A stretch of 64,000 nt of DNA from Persephonella sp. KM09-Lau-8 (GTDB lineage: Bacteria > Aquificota > Aquificia > Aquificales > Hydrogenothermaceae). This document shows positions 51,019-58,978 of this stretch, in pieces. The position numbers were made by a program, and so were the translations under genes. Below the pieces are notes generated by a model. That model worked only from the letters and a program-made list of their open reading frames with translations, had not been told where the DNA came from and made no database searches. How positions within the stretch are numbered: position 1 is the stretch's first letter; each line of letters starts with the position of its first letter. The stretch covers positions 1,674,001 through 1,738,000 of the forward strand of contig NZ_JNLL01000001.1 in the NCBI RefSeq assembly GCF_000703085.1. The letters run 5' to 3'.

Positions 51019-52498
51019 TATTGATTTTACGGTCGTAGGTTCTAAACGGGTTCTTAAAGCTATACTCAATCCAGTAAAAGCCTTCTATTTTATCTTTTTC
51101 TATTCTGACTTCTTCAAGCACATTTTTTATTATTTCTCTTGCCAGAGATACATCCATACTTAACAAATTATCTATTTGCTCAAGGAGTATATCTATTACC
51201 CCATCGTCAATTTCTACCCCTTCTATTTCCTCAAAAGATTTAAGTTCCATTTCCAAAAGTCTTATCTGTTCTTCGTATTCCTGTATCTTTTTGGCTATGG
51301 TTTTACTTGGGTTTTCCTCAAATATCTCCAGGAAACTCTGGAGTTTTTTGTTTAAGGTTTCTATTTCTTTCTCTATATCTGATTTTGTCTTTTGTCTGGA
51401 GTATAGGGCTCTTATCTGTTTTTCCAGTTCTTCTTTGAATAGCTGTCTGTTTTCCATTAAATGTTGTTTTATAGCGTGTATAACAAGGGTGTTTAGCATA
51501 TTTTCTCTGAAACTTGCTGTTATATCGCAGGCTCCTACTAAAGCCTGTCTGCATTTGAAGGAAACCTTAGAATGCTTTATGAGATTACTTCCACACTGGC
51601 ATTTGATAAATCCGCCTAAAAGGGTTGTATATCCTACTCTGTTTTTGCTGTTGTCCTGTTTTTGTCTTAATACTCTTTTTCTGTTAGCCTCTTCCCATAT
51701 TTCCACAGGAACTATCTGTAAATCTGGTCTTTTTATCCTTACCCACTGCTCTGGTGGATTAGGTATTTTTTTCCTTTTTGAAAATCCTGGTATTTTACGG
51801 TATTGATATTTATTCCATACTATAACCCCCTTGTATATCTCATTTGTAATTATCTCCCTTACAGCTGTTAAAGACCACTTAGCTCCTCTTGGAGATGGAA
51901 TACCTCTCTGGTTTAGTATTTTTGCTATTTCTTTAAAGCCTTTCCCTGATATGTATAATTCAAATATCTCTTTGACTATTTCTGCTTCATTTTCGTCTAT
52001 GTAGAGTTCCCCATCCTTCAGTTTATATCCAAACTTAGGGGCAAATACTGCCTTTCCCTGCTGCAGCCTGCCATATAAACCTCTCCATGTGTTTTTTCTG
52101 ATGCTTTCTACATATTGTTCATCAGCTATACCGTTTGCAGATAATAATAACTCTATATTTTCCTGTTCAGTAGATATTCCCTGTGAAACAAATACAATGT
52201 TTACCCCGTAGATATATTTAAGCTCTCTTACCCTTAACTTTATTTCTGCTGTATCCCTGGATATTCTGCTTGTGTGGTATGTGTATATTTTCTTTATCCT
52301 GTGCTTTTTTACATACTCAAGCATCTGCTGATAAGCTTCTCTATCATCTGAAAGACCGCTTTTAGCCTCGTCAAAGAAAACAACAACAACTTCATCATTC
52401 TGCTTTTCTGCTTCTATCTGACAGAGAATAACCTGGTCTTTGATAGATTTTTTGTCCTGATTTTTAGAACTGTATCTTGCGTATATAACTGCCCTCAT
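50975..52498 (-). CDS. Large serine recombinase (site-specific integrase)
   Basis: Integrates and excises the element. The 507 residues have a resolvase catalytic domain (1-140; nucleophile Ser10 in [18 protein letters not shown] arginine motif), a Recombinase domain (about 155-270), a zinc ribbon ([10 protein letters not shown] ... [10 protein letters not shown], about 305-330) and a long coiled coil (about 350-430), the layout of large serine integrases. Its last 14 residues ([14 protein letters not shown]) are encoded antisense to the initiator tRNA and the stop codon lies over the tRNA anticodon. Integrated genome copies and the free circle should therefore encode different C termini. A 44-residue ORF is translationally coupled upstream. 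Confidence 0.92.
   Translation of the reverse strand: MRAVIYARYSSKNQDKKSIKDQVILCQIEAEKQNDEVVVVFFDEAKSGLSDDREAYQQMLEYVKKHRIKKIYTYHTSRISRDTAEIKLRVRELKYIYGVNIVFVSQGISTEQENIELLLSANGIADEQYVESIRKNTWRGLYGRLQQGKAVFAPKFGYKLKDGELYIDENEAEIVKEIFELYISGKGFKEIAKILNQRGIPSPRGAKWSLTAVREIITNEIYKGVIVWNKYQYRKIPGFSKRKKIPNPPEQWVRIKRPDLQIVPVEIWEEANRKRVLRQKQDNSKNRVGYTTLLGGFIKCQCGSNLIKHSKVSFKCRQALVGACDITASFRENMLNTLVIHAIKQHLMENRQLFKEELEKQIRALYSRQKTKSDIEKEIETLNKKLQSFLEIFEENPSKTIAKKIQEYEEQIRLLEMELKSFEEIEGVEIDDGVIDILLEQIDNLLSMDVSLAREIIKNVLEEVRIEKDKIEGFYWIEYSFKNPFRTYDRKINMVAGEGFEPSTSGL
50976..51018 (+). other. Probable left attachment site (attL) in the initiator tRNA 3' half
   Basis: The integrase gene abuts and runs antisense into this segment, and everything to the right is accessory DNA, so the crossover most likely lies in the tRNA 3' half. 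No second copy of the tRNA 3' end was noticed up to 64,000, so attR should lie beyond the window. The exact core cannot be set from one end. Confidence 0.5.
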
Positions 52499-52629
52499 GC
52501 TTTGACTATCCTTACAACTCCTTTTTCAATTTTGATTTTTATAATGCCTCTTTTCTCAAGTTCTTTCAAATACTTTAAAGAGATAACTGCTAATTTTTCT
52601 ACTACTTTGTCTTTTTCAACCGTTTTCAT
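52495..52629 (-). CDS. Small basic protein coupled to the integrase (44 aa)
   Basis: Begins MKTVEKDKVVEKLAVISLKY and ends GVVRIVKA; its TGA overlaps the integrase ATG (ATGA). It is short, charged and probably helical then beta. By position it could be a recombination directionality factor or an expression leader. Upstream lies copy A of the 19-base element motif and an AGAGGGG ribosome binding site. Confidence 0.55.
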   Translation of the reverse strand: MKTVEKDKVVEKLAVISLKYLKELEKRGIIKIKIEKGVVRIVKA

Positions 52630-52653
52630 ATTACCCCTCTAACAAGGCTTTTA

Positions 52654-52675
52654 TATATAAAACGGAATTTTTCAT
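52654..52675 (-). repeat. Element motif, copy A
   Basis: On the minus strand: ATGAAAAATTCCGTTTTATATA (one extra T relative to the other two copies). It overlaps the TGA of the upstream 51-residue gene and lies about 25 bases before the 44-residue ORF that precedes the integrase. Confidence 0.7.
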
Positions 52676-52827
52676 TTACCTGATTTTAGTTTGTATTTTT
52701 TGTTTTCCTCTTTTCTCTTTTTCCTGATTTCTGCAAGGGTTTTTAGCTCATCTATAACCTCTTTTGTTTTCCCATTTTCAAGCTTTCTAATCCATTTCTC
52801 ATAAAGTCTTACATCTGAGAACCTCAT
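52672..52827 (-). CDS. Small basic protein (51 aa)
   Basis: Begins MRFSDVRLYEKWIRKLENGK and ends in a Lys-rich helix (RKKRKEENKKYKLKSGK). GGAGGG ribosome binding site inside the end of the upstream small gene. Possibly nucleic-acid binding; no family recognised. Confidence 0.5.
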   Translation of the reverse strand: MRFSDVRLYEKWIRKLENGKTKEVIDELKTLAEIRKKRKEENKKYKLKSGK

Positions 52828-52828
52828 C

Positions 52829-53005
52829 CTAAACACCCTCCTTTTTGTATTTGATAAATAACAGCAAAGAATAAATCCAAAGGGTTCCTACAATTAGAGG
52901 CAAAACATACTGAACGAAGGCTATAAAAAGCTGTAAGACAGAATTTGTCTTAAGCAGAAAAGCTATTATTCCAAGTAGCATTAGAACAAATACTAAAACT
53001 TTCAT
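52829..53005 (-). CDS. Small two-span membrane protein (58 aa)
   Basis: Begins MKVLVFVLMLLGIIAFLLKT and has a second hydrophobic segment (FVQYVLPLIVGTLWIYSLLLF) and a short basic tail. Strong AGGAGGGTG site. Small membrane proteins are frequent in conjugative elements; the role is unknown. Copy B of the element motif lies just upstream. Confidence 0.55.
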   Translation of the reverse strand: MKVLVFVLMLLGIIAFLLKTNSVLQLFIAFVQYVLPLIVGTLWIYSLLLFIKYKKEGV

Positions 53006-53032
53006 ATCACCCTCCTAAAAAGTCCTTTCATA

Positions 53033-53053
53033 TATATAAACGGAATTTTTCAT
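53033..53053 (-). repeat. Element motif, copy B
   Basis: On the minus strand: ATGAAAAATTCCGTTTATATA, 28 bases before the start of the 58-residue membrane protein gene. Confidence 0.75.
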
Positions 53054-53118
53054 ATTGACCCTGGATGTATTCAAGGCTATGTTTTTAGATAAACAAAACC
53101 TTACAGGAAAAATTAAAT

Positions 53119-53352
53119 ATGGCTAAGAAGAAAAAGCTTATAAATATGGAAAAGAACTTGGCAAGAGAGCTTGAAAATGTATCTAAAATCTTAGGCATAC
53201 CTCAAAGTGAGTTAGTTGAAAAAGCTCTGGATTTTTATCTGGATTATATAGATGGGATTATTGCAGATAAAGTAAGCAGTGGAATAAAGGAAGGTAAGAT
53301 AAAAGTTAAAGATGCAGATGAAGTTTTCAAAAAGTTGGGAATAGATGTATAA
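53119..53352 (+). CDS. Ribbon-helix-helix (CopG/Arc-like) DNA-binding protein
   Basis: The 77 residues start with a basic strand (KKKKLINMEKNLARELENVSK), then ILGIPQSELVEKALDFYLDYI, the helix-turn-helix pair of RHH regulators. Such proteins are repressors or antitoxins and bind tandem short palindromes as arrays of dimers. Three such palindromes lie 49-92 bases downstream, over the promoter region of the ATPase gene, so it is the likely regulator of that gene. Confidence 0.75.
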   Translation: MAKKKKLINMEKNLARELENVSKILGIPQSELVEKALDFYLDYIDGIIADKVSSGIKEGKIKVKDADEVFKKLGIDV

Positions 53353-53400
53353 GCTGAACATAAGAAGGAATATTTACAAAGTCTTGACATGTAAATTTTT

Positions 53401-53444
53401 ATACATTAATGTATTATACATAAATGTATAATACAGGTTTGTAT
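53401..53444 (+). promoter_or_regulatory. Three tandem pseudo-palindromic operators before the ATPase gene
   Basis: ATACATTAATGTAT (53,401-53,414, perfect palindrome), ATACATAAATGTAT (53,416-53,429) and ATACAGGTTTGTAT (53,431-53,444) repeat with an exact 15-base period. A TATAAT (53,427-53,432) lies inside the second/third sites; TTGACA is at 53,384-53,389. The last operator ends one base before the ATG, leaving no room for a Shine-Dalgarno. Confidence 0.75.
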
Positions 53445-53445
53445 A

Positions 53446-54570
53446 ATGAAACATAAAGAAAGAAATCCTTTTTATTTTGGTGGGACTGTCAGCAACGAAG
53501 ATTTTTGTAATAGAGAAAAAGAACTATCAGAACTAAAAAGAGATGTTTTTTCTGGTATTAACATACTTCTGTATTCTCCACGGAGGTTTGGGAAATCATC
53601 TCTTTTATTGAGATTAAAGGAAGAACTGGAAAGTGAAAAAGTTAAAGTTATTTTCCTTGATTTATTTCCTATTATAGATGAGAAAGACTTTATAAACAGA
53701 TATTTTGATGAAATTGTAAAAACGCTCGTATCTAAAAAAGAAAAAGTCATTCAGTCTTTAAAAGAACTTGCAAATCTAAACTTTAGTATTAACTCTACCC
53801 TTAAACCTGACGGTAGTATAACATTTTCCGTTTCTTTTTCTCCAAAAGAGAAAAAAACAGTCTTAAAAGAGATACTGGAAATTCCTTTTTTATACGCTAC
53901 CAAAAATAATACGAATGTTGCAGTTATATTTGACGAATTTCAGGAAGTTGAGAATTTAGGTTTAGAAAAAGAAATCAGAACAGTTATCCAAAACCATGGT
54001 AGAAATGTTTCTTATCTGTTTTCAGGAAGCAAGAAAAGTATCCTTACACAGATTTTTTCTGATAAAAGCAGACCTTTTTATAAATCTGTTAAAAAGTTTC
54101 CTCTAAAAGAAATTCCACTTGAAGAATGGATACCATTTATCCAGAATAAATTTGAGAAAACAGGGAAAAGGATAGATAAAGAAATAATAAAAGAGGTTTT
54201 CTACATCTCAAGAGGTTTTCCTTACTACATTCAACATATCTGCTATATCCTTTGGGAAGTTTCTAAAAAAGAAGTAAAAAAAGAAGATTTAGATTATGCA
54301 GTAAATCTGGTTTTAGAAAGAGAAGAGGATACTTTCTGGGAAGAGTGGTCAAACTTACCACCAACACAAAAAAAAGCTTTGAAAATCATAACTTATACAA
54401 ATGGTAAAAATATTTACTCAAAAGATACTCTATTTGAGTTCGAAATTACAGCCTCACAACTGAAAAGAGCTGTAGAGCAACTTCTAAAAAAAGACATAAT
54501 AACGAAAGATAAGGATGTTTATCAGATTATAGACCCTATTATGGAATTGTGGATTAAAAGAAACTTTTAA
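53446..54570 (+). CDS. AAA+ ATPase of the archaeal-type/STAND-like group
   Basis: The 374 residues have a P-loop (SPRRFGKSSLL, about residues 44-54), Walker B VAVIFDEFQEV (about 162-172), a sensor segment SYLFSGSKKS, and a C-terminal winged helix (about 300-370). This matches the ATPase_2 (PF01637) group, common in archaea and thermophiles and often linked to mobile DNA. The tandem operators directly upstream and lack of a Shine-Dalgarno suggest tight repression and a nearly leaderless message. Its 3' end overlaps the convergent gene by 4 bases. Confidence 0.82.
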   Translation: MKHKERNPFYFGGTVSNEDFCNREKELSELKRDVFSGINILLYSPRRFGKSSLLLRLKEELESEKVKVIFLDLFPIIDEKDFINRYFDEIVKTLVSKKEKVIQSLKELANLNFSINSTLKPDGSITFSVSFSPKEKKTVLKEILEIPFLYATKNNTNVAVIFDEFQEVENLGLEKEIRTVIQNHGRNVSYLFSGSKKSILTQIFSDKSRPFYKSVKKFPLKEIPLEEWIPFIQNKFEKTGKRIDKEIIKEVFYISRGFPYYIQHICYILWEVSKKEVKKEDLDYAVNLVLEREEDTFWEEWSNLPPTQKKALKIITYTNGKNIYSKDTLFEFEITASQLKRAVEQLLKKDIITKDKDVYQIIDPIMELWIKRNF

Positions 54571-55610
54571 TGAACACTTATAGAAATTTTATTTTCTTTT
54601 AACAGAGCTTTAAACCTTTCAACACTACCAAACTTCTTTTTAATAAAAAAGAACAGTTCATTTCTTTTCTCATCACAAAATCTCCTTCTTGCATAAGCGT
54701 ATCCATGCTTAATTGCTAATCTTATAAACTCTTCAATACTACATATATCTTTTTTAATACGACTTTTTCTTTCTCTCTGGTTCCCTTTGAAGTAAGCATT
54801 GTTTATGCGTCTGTAAAGGTAGTCTTCAAATTTAAGTTTGAACTCTTCAAAAGTAGAGTTAACAATCATACTGTCTATTACAACTTTGGTTAGTCCCCTT
54901 GTTTTAGTTTTTAATCTATCTCTCAAAATACCTGTTGTATCTTGTCCTATAAACCTGTCAAGTCTTGCTAAAGGTTCCTGAGAATACAAAGCTTTTAAAA
55001 ATCCTTCATAATCAATAATACCTATACTGTCTTTACAGTAGTTCTCAACAATAATGGATTTAAGCTCTACTTTATCCTTTTCCAATACATCTTTTATAGT
55101 CAGTCCATATCTTTTTAGATGAAACTTAACAACCCTTGTGTGAACATACTGCCTGAGATAATAAAGTCCAGAAACATGTCCTTTTTCTTTAAGAGTATCA
55201 ATAATCATATCAAGGTTTATCTTTTTGGTCCTTATGCCTTTGAACTGATTTAAAATTTGATTTTCTAACTGTAATTTTTTACGCCTTTTTTCTGTTTGTC
55301 TTATAGACCAGATTATCTCATAGTAATCTTCTCCAAGATTATTTTTTATCCATACTTTGCTTTTTCCTTGATTTAGAAACAGCCTCACAAAATGAGCTTT
55401 TGTAAGCTTTGAATAGCTTCCTTGAAATATTTCTAAAAGGTTCAAGTCTTCTCTTATCCTACCGTACCTTTTAGCTTTCTGGATGTAGTAAGGTTTAATA
55501 AAAGGATATATTTTCTTTAAAGCTTTAAGTATCTGCGTCTGTGTAAATCCGTATTGGCTTACAGTTGCGATAATATCGTATATTGGCTGTTTTTCTTCCT
55601 TTGTTCTCAT
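54567..55610 (-). CDS. Hypothetical protein (347 aa), possibly DNA-binding
   Basis: No family recognised. The protein is soluble, strongly basic and helical. The N-terminal segment (SQYGFTQTQILKALKKIYPFIK) reads like a helix-turn-helix, and the rest is rich in Lys/Arg/Tyr. It starts by ATGA overlap with the exported protein gene upstream and is the last gene of the 57.3-54.6 kb minus-strand operon. Confidence 0.65.
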   Translation of the reverse strand: MRTKEEKQPIYDIIATVSQYGFTQTQILKALKKIYPFIKPYYIQKAKRYGRIREDLNLLEIFQGSYSKLTKAHFVRLFLNQGKSKVWIKNNLGEDYYEIIWSIRQTEKRRKKLQLENQILNQFKGIRTKKINLDMIIDTLKEKGHVSGLYYLRQYVHTRVVKFHLKRYGLTIKDVLEKDKVELKSIIVENYCKDSIGIIDYEGFLKALYSQEPLARLDRFIGQDTTGILRDRLKTKTRGLTKVVIDSMIVNSTFEEFKLKFEDYLYRRINNAYFKGNQRERKSRIKKDICSIEEFIRLAIKHGYAYARRRFCDEKRNELFFFIKKKFGSVERFKALLKENKISISVH

Positions 55611-56356
55611 CTGTTATTTGACCTAGTTAAGTAATCAGAAAACTGATTTAAAGCTTTCTTTTTTAGTTGTGAATTTCTTTGCATGTCTATCAGTGTTTTA
55701 TCTGTTTCATCTAAAGCTTTAACGATTGGGAAAATAATCCTCTCTATTATTAGTTTTTCTGGCATTCTTCTGTTGACATTTACACGGATTAAACATGCCA
55801 GTTTAAACTTATTTTCAAACAGCCATCTGACAAATAATCCTGCACTATCATAAGAAATTTTAATTCCTTTGTTTCTTAACATAGCCAAATCTTCCGAAGA
55901 TACTTTAAACAACGGAGAACCTTTGCTTCCAATTACTTTTCCATGTAAAAGGTCAAAAGAGATATGCGTCCCATACGGACTGTATATATCTGCAAGATAT
56001 GTATTGGGATTTACCTTTATAGATAATCCATTATCTCCAAGAAATCTTACTGTTAAAGGTAGATATAAGTTTGCAACTACCATATTACCGTCTATATTTA
56101 AACCTGGGTCTATGGGTGGTTGTATAAACTGTCTCGCTTTATTTCTTAATGCAAATTCTTTACTAACTTCATATAAACTTCCGCATAATACCTCATTTTT
56201 GAAAATTTCTCTGTGAAAGTTCCTAAACTCTTTTGGATTTATTTGCGGCTTTGGTCTTTCTGGATTTATATCCTTTTCTGGAAGACCTGAACTATCAAAA
56301 TCAAGGGCAAAGGAAAAAGCAAATATCAGTAAAAATACTCCTGTTATTTTTTTCAT
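55607..56356 (-). CDS. Exported protein of unknown function (249 aa)
   Basis: A signal peptide (MKKITGVFLLIFAFSFALDF) is followed by a mature protein with two cysteines and mixed alpha/beta character (PLTVRFLGDNGLSIKVNPNTYLADIY in two parts). I do not recognise it. It overlaps the upstream lipoprotein gene and the downstream gene by 4 bases each (ATGA), so the products are made together, suggesting an envelope complex, perhaps of a conjugation machine. Confidence 0.65.
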   Translation of the reverse strand: MKKITGVFLLIFAFSFALDFDSSGLPEKDINPERPKPQINPKEFRNFHREIFKNEVLCGSLYEVSKEFALRNKARQFIQPPIDPGLNIDGNMVVANLYLPLTVRFLGDNGLSIKVNPNTYLADIYSPYGTHISFDLLHGKVIGSKGSPLFKVSSEDLAMLRNKGIKISYDSAGLFVRWLFENKFKLACLIRVNVNRRMPEKLIIERIIFPIVKALDETDKTLIDMQRNSQLKKKALNQFSDYLTRSNNR

Positions 56357-57321
56357 CTTCTCATCTCACAAAACTTTTTTATGTTTTTGCAATGGGCAAG
56401 TTTATTATCTATTTCACAAATAACTCTTCCCCTTAAATGAACAGGATTATTATCTACTCCACAGTCCCAAAAACCATCTTTAGCAAGATAAGTATCATAA
56501 ATAGCCTTTACTCCTATACCAGAAATAACACCTGCTCCTGAGCATATGTTGTGAGGGCTATACATCTTATGAATACAATACTTTGTATATATGGGACAGC
56601 CATCTCTCAATATATCTGTGATTTTGTCACTTATAAATTTGCTAACACCCATTGGATTTAATGAATAATTTTCTATTTTCTTCAGGCAGCTTTTTGGATA
56701 ATCAGATGTAAATCTTTCTGTGGCATATCTACTTAACTTCCTTATTCTTCTCATAGGAAATACAACATATCTGGATAAAACCTCACTATTTCTAACACAG
56801 ACAAAAGTAGGATAAAGGGCAAAACTTTTACTATCTTTACGGATTAAGAACTTGTATTCATTTAAAAATGTTCTGTTATGTATTGGATTATCGCTATGAA
56901 CTATTTTTATTTGAACTTTTACAGTTCCACCTTGATTTTTACAGTTTGCAAAAACTTCTTTAAGATAATTTGGATACTCTATATCTATTTTAGTTTTGAT
57001 TGTTTCATTCCTAACTTTAAGTTTGACAGGCAAATTTTTAATTTTGTTATCACCTTCGGAGAGTGCAGCTATTACTTTTGGATGAAAAAGGTAATAATAG
57101 TAGTAGTAATATACTTTATTAGCAAGAAATTCTAATTTTTGGTTATATCCGAAAAATGATGTTTTTTCCGACAAGGTTTTAATAAAATCTTCTGAGACAA
57201 TAACAGGAATTACTCCGTAATAATATGTATTTTTAGGTTCGGTTCGTGGCTTTTTACCTACACATGATAAAAAGATAAAAGACACTATTAAGATTAAAAA
57301 TCCTACAAAGGCTCTTCTCAT
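56353..57321 (-). CDS. Cysteine-rich lipoprotein (322 aa)
   Basis: Signal peptide MRRAFVGFLILIVSFIFLSC with a lipobox-like end (FLSC, lipidated Cys20). The mature protein has about ten more cysteines, clustered in the last 90 residues, suggesting disulfides in the periplasm. A run of seven tyrosines occurs near residue 71. No family recognised; the place and neighbours fit an outer-membrane conjugation lipoprotein, an inference only. Confidence 0.65.
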   Translation of the reverse strand: MRRAFVGFLILIVSFIFLSCVGKKPRTEPKNTYYYGVIPVIVSEDFIKTLSEKTSFFGYNQKLEFLANKVYYYYYYYLFHPKVIAALSEGDNKIKNLPVKLKVRNETIKTKIDIEYPNYLKEVFANCKNQGGTVKVQIKIVHSDNPIHNRTFLNEYKFLIRKDSKSFALYPTFVCVRNSEVLSRYVVFPMRRIRKLSRYATERFTSDYPKSCLKKIENYSLNPMGVSKFISDKITDILRDGCPIYTKYCIHKMYSPHNICSGAGVISGIGVKAIYDTYLAKDGFWDCGVDNNPVHLRGRVICEIDNKLAHCKNIKKFCEMRR

Positions 57322-57322
57322 T

Positions 57323-57600
57323 TTATCTTCCCCCTCTGGATGGTAAAAATTCTTTTATTAGTAATCCGACAATTATTATAAAAGAGACCAGAGTAATCAC
57401 TAACAATGTAAAGGGCAAAGGAGTTTGCTGAGCTGCTAATAAAACAGCATCATAATAACTTTTTACCTGGCTTTCTATCTTGAAGAGTTTTTCTTTTTCT
57501 GATTGTATTTTTTCATATTCTTCTCTTGCTTTTGCCAGTTCTTTTTTAGCTTGCTTACAGTTATCACTTTCCTTTTGATTATCTTCGGAAATATTGTTAA
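57323..57600 (-). pseudogene. 5'-truncated gene for a membrane-anchored coiled-coil protein
   Basis: The minus strand is open from 57,640 to a stop at 57,323, one base before the lipoprotein ATG. It encodes a charged coiled coil (ESDNCKQAKKELAKAREEYE ... KLFKIESQVKSYYDA) and a C-terminal transmembrane helix (LPFTLLVITLVSFIIIVGLL). No start codon exists in frame, and homology-like sequence fades near 57,600, where the AT-rich block begins. The N-terminal part has evidently been lost to the insertion or rearrangement. Confidence 0.6.
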
Positions 57601-57655
57601 TGCAACGGAAGGTTTTGTTGAAGATAGATTGCGACTTTCTTTAGATGAGCTATTA

Positions 57656-58393
57656 ATGTCAGTTATTACTTTTAAAGACTTTATTGAAATAATGAGAGAT
57701 AGGGATGAATTTGATTCTTATTTTGATAAAATGTGGAAGGCATATTTCCCAATACCTCCTAAATTAGAAGACCAAATATCATATAGAACTGCTATTAATC
57801 CTTCAGATTATGCAGATGCAATTTTTCCTTTTTTGGAAAAAGCCGAGAGATATGATACAAAGAAAGAAATAAAATATGTTAATCCATGGAAGGTAATAGG
57901 TGGAAATTATCAAAGACATGAAATTGGAAGCAAAGAAATTATTGAAGAAAAAATCAGACAGTTAAATGAGAATGGAATACCTAATAATAGTGTAGATGAA
58001 ATATTTTATATAATTGCTGCACAATATGAAGAAATAAGACCTTTTGGAATATTTGTAGCTATAGAAGGAAAAAATAGAGTAAAGTTATATAGAATAGCTA
58101 ATAAAAAAATAAAAGCTCTTATTACTCCTGTTGAATATTTTAAACCAGAAGAACTTGAAATTCTTAATATTAAAAAAACAAATATTTATTATGCTGTGTT
58201 AAAAAATGACGAAAGTAAGAAAATGATTCCTTTTCCACATATTACGGTACCTATTTTAAGAAAATATGGTGTTGCTTTTAAAGTTATTGACAAAAGCAAA
58301 AGTTATTTAGAAGAGAAGATAGATGAATATCATAATTTAAGAATTCTAATAAAAAAAAGAATACAGATAACAATACAAAATATGATACCTTAA
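57656..58393 (+). CDS. Unknown protein with possible ParB-like segment (about 245 aa)
   Basis: Start uncertain: ATG 57,656 is the first ATG in the credible part; a TTG at 57,629 is possible. The frame opens to 57,503, but that stretch is antisense to the truncated coiled-coil gene and its hydrophobic translation should not be read as a signal peptide. The product has PWKVIGGNYQRHEIGSKEII and IFVAIEGKNRVKLYRIANKK, faintly like the sulfiredoxin/ParB fold (short motif G-K-N-R-V). AT-rich codon use differs from the flanks. Function unknown. Confidence 0.6.
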   Translation: MSVITFKDFIEIMRDRDEFDSYFDKMWKAYFPIPPKLEDQISYRTAINPSDYADAIFPFLEKAERYDTKKEIKYVNPWKVIGGNYQRHEIGSKEIIEEKIRQLNENGIPNNSVDEIFYIIAAQYEEIRPFGIFVAIEGKNRVKLYRIANKKIKALITPVEYFKPEELEILNIKKTNIYYAVLKNDESKKMIPFPHITVPILRKYGVAFKVIDKSKSYLEEKIDEYHNLRILIKKRIQITIQNMIP

Positions 58394-58419
58394 TCTCAAA
58401 TGGATAAATGAAGATGTAT

Positions 58420-58456
58420 TGCATAGTAATGCAAATTAATGCAAAAGTAATACAAA
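58420..58456 (+). repeat. Helically phased TAATGCAAA repeats
   Basis: TAATGCAAA at 58,427 and 58,437 and TAATACAAA at 58,448, with a partial TTGCAT before them: spacing 10 and 11 bases, one turn of DNA. They also create two overlapping TGCA-N6-TGCA sites (58,420-58,433 and 58,430-58,443). Confidence 0.6.
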
Positions 58457-58517
58457 ATCTATCAATTGATTGACAAAATACTACAAAAAGTTAGAGAAAT
58501 TAAAGGATTTTTCTTAT

Positions 58518-58541
58518 AAATTTGCAATTAATTGCAAATTT
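58518..58541 (+). repeat. 24-bp perfect palindrome with TGCA-N6-TGCA core
   Basis: Perfect inverted repeat of 12-base arms whose centre is TGCAATTAATTGCA (58,523-58,536). Confidence 0.7.
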
Positions 58542-58656
58542 TTGATTAAAAGATATAAAGAACTTGACATGAGAATTAAAAAGAACTAATATAAATGCAA
58601 AAGAATAAGAAGTATAGGTTAAAAATAAGTAAGAAAGATATAAAAATACGAAGATT

Positions 58657-58750
58657 GTCAAAGTGAAAAATTGTTATGTGGAAATAAAAAGATTTAAGTA
58701 ATCAATTATCAAAGATTAATCGTCAAAGTTCTCAGCGTCAAAGTTCTTTC
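58657..58750 (+). repeat. TCAAAG direct repeats
   Basis: Four related units: TGTCAAAGTG near 58,657, TATCAAAGAT near 58,708, and two identical CGTCAAAGTTCT at 58,721-58,732 and 58,736-58,747, the last two (and nearly the third) with a 15-base period. Iteron-like. Confidence 0.5.
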
Positions 58751-58772
58751 AATAATTAAAGCATAACAAAAT

Positions 58773-58788
58773 GTGCAATTAATTGCAC
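58773..58788 (+). repeat. 16-bp palindrome GTGCAATTAATTGCAC
   Basis: Second perfect copy of the TGCAATTAATTGCA core (58,774-58,787), 251 bases after the first. Confidence 0.7.
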
Positions 58789-58865
58789 GGTTCTGATTTT
58801 TTGCAGTTGAAAAATTTTTTTGATTTTAATATGTTTTAAAAACAAGTAACTGAATAAGAAAAAAC

Positions 58866-58978
58866 CCCAGCCCAAGGACGGGCTAGGTGGAAAACAGAAA
58901 ATAAAACAACGCGTGTACAAACAAAATAATACAATGTAATACATTTTTCAACCCACCTCCCGTCCACGTGTGGCTGGG
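58866..58978 (+). promoter_or_regulatory. Long hairpin in the leader of the 483-residue gene
   Basis: Three G/C-rich helices stack: 866-872 with 972-978 (7 bp), 876-882 with 959-965 (7 bp) and 885-890 with 953-958 (6 bp), possibly extended by AAAA/TTTT, closing a ~50-base AT-rich loop (offset 58,000). It is the only GC-rich patch in an AT-rich desert and ends 4 bases before the ribosome binding site GGAGG. A structured RNA switch, antisense target or nicking/origin hairpin are possible roles. Confidence 0.65.

Noticed and set aside
57503-57655. Hydrophobic N-terminal extension of the ORF ending at 58,393, resembling a signal or membrane anchor
   Set aside because: It is the complement of the coiled-coil gene remnant, and the hydrophobic look comes from antisense Lys/Glu codons.
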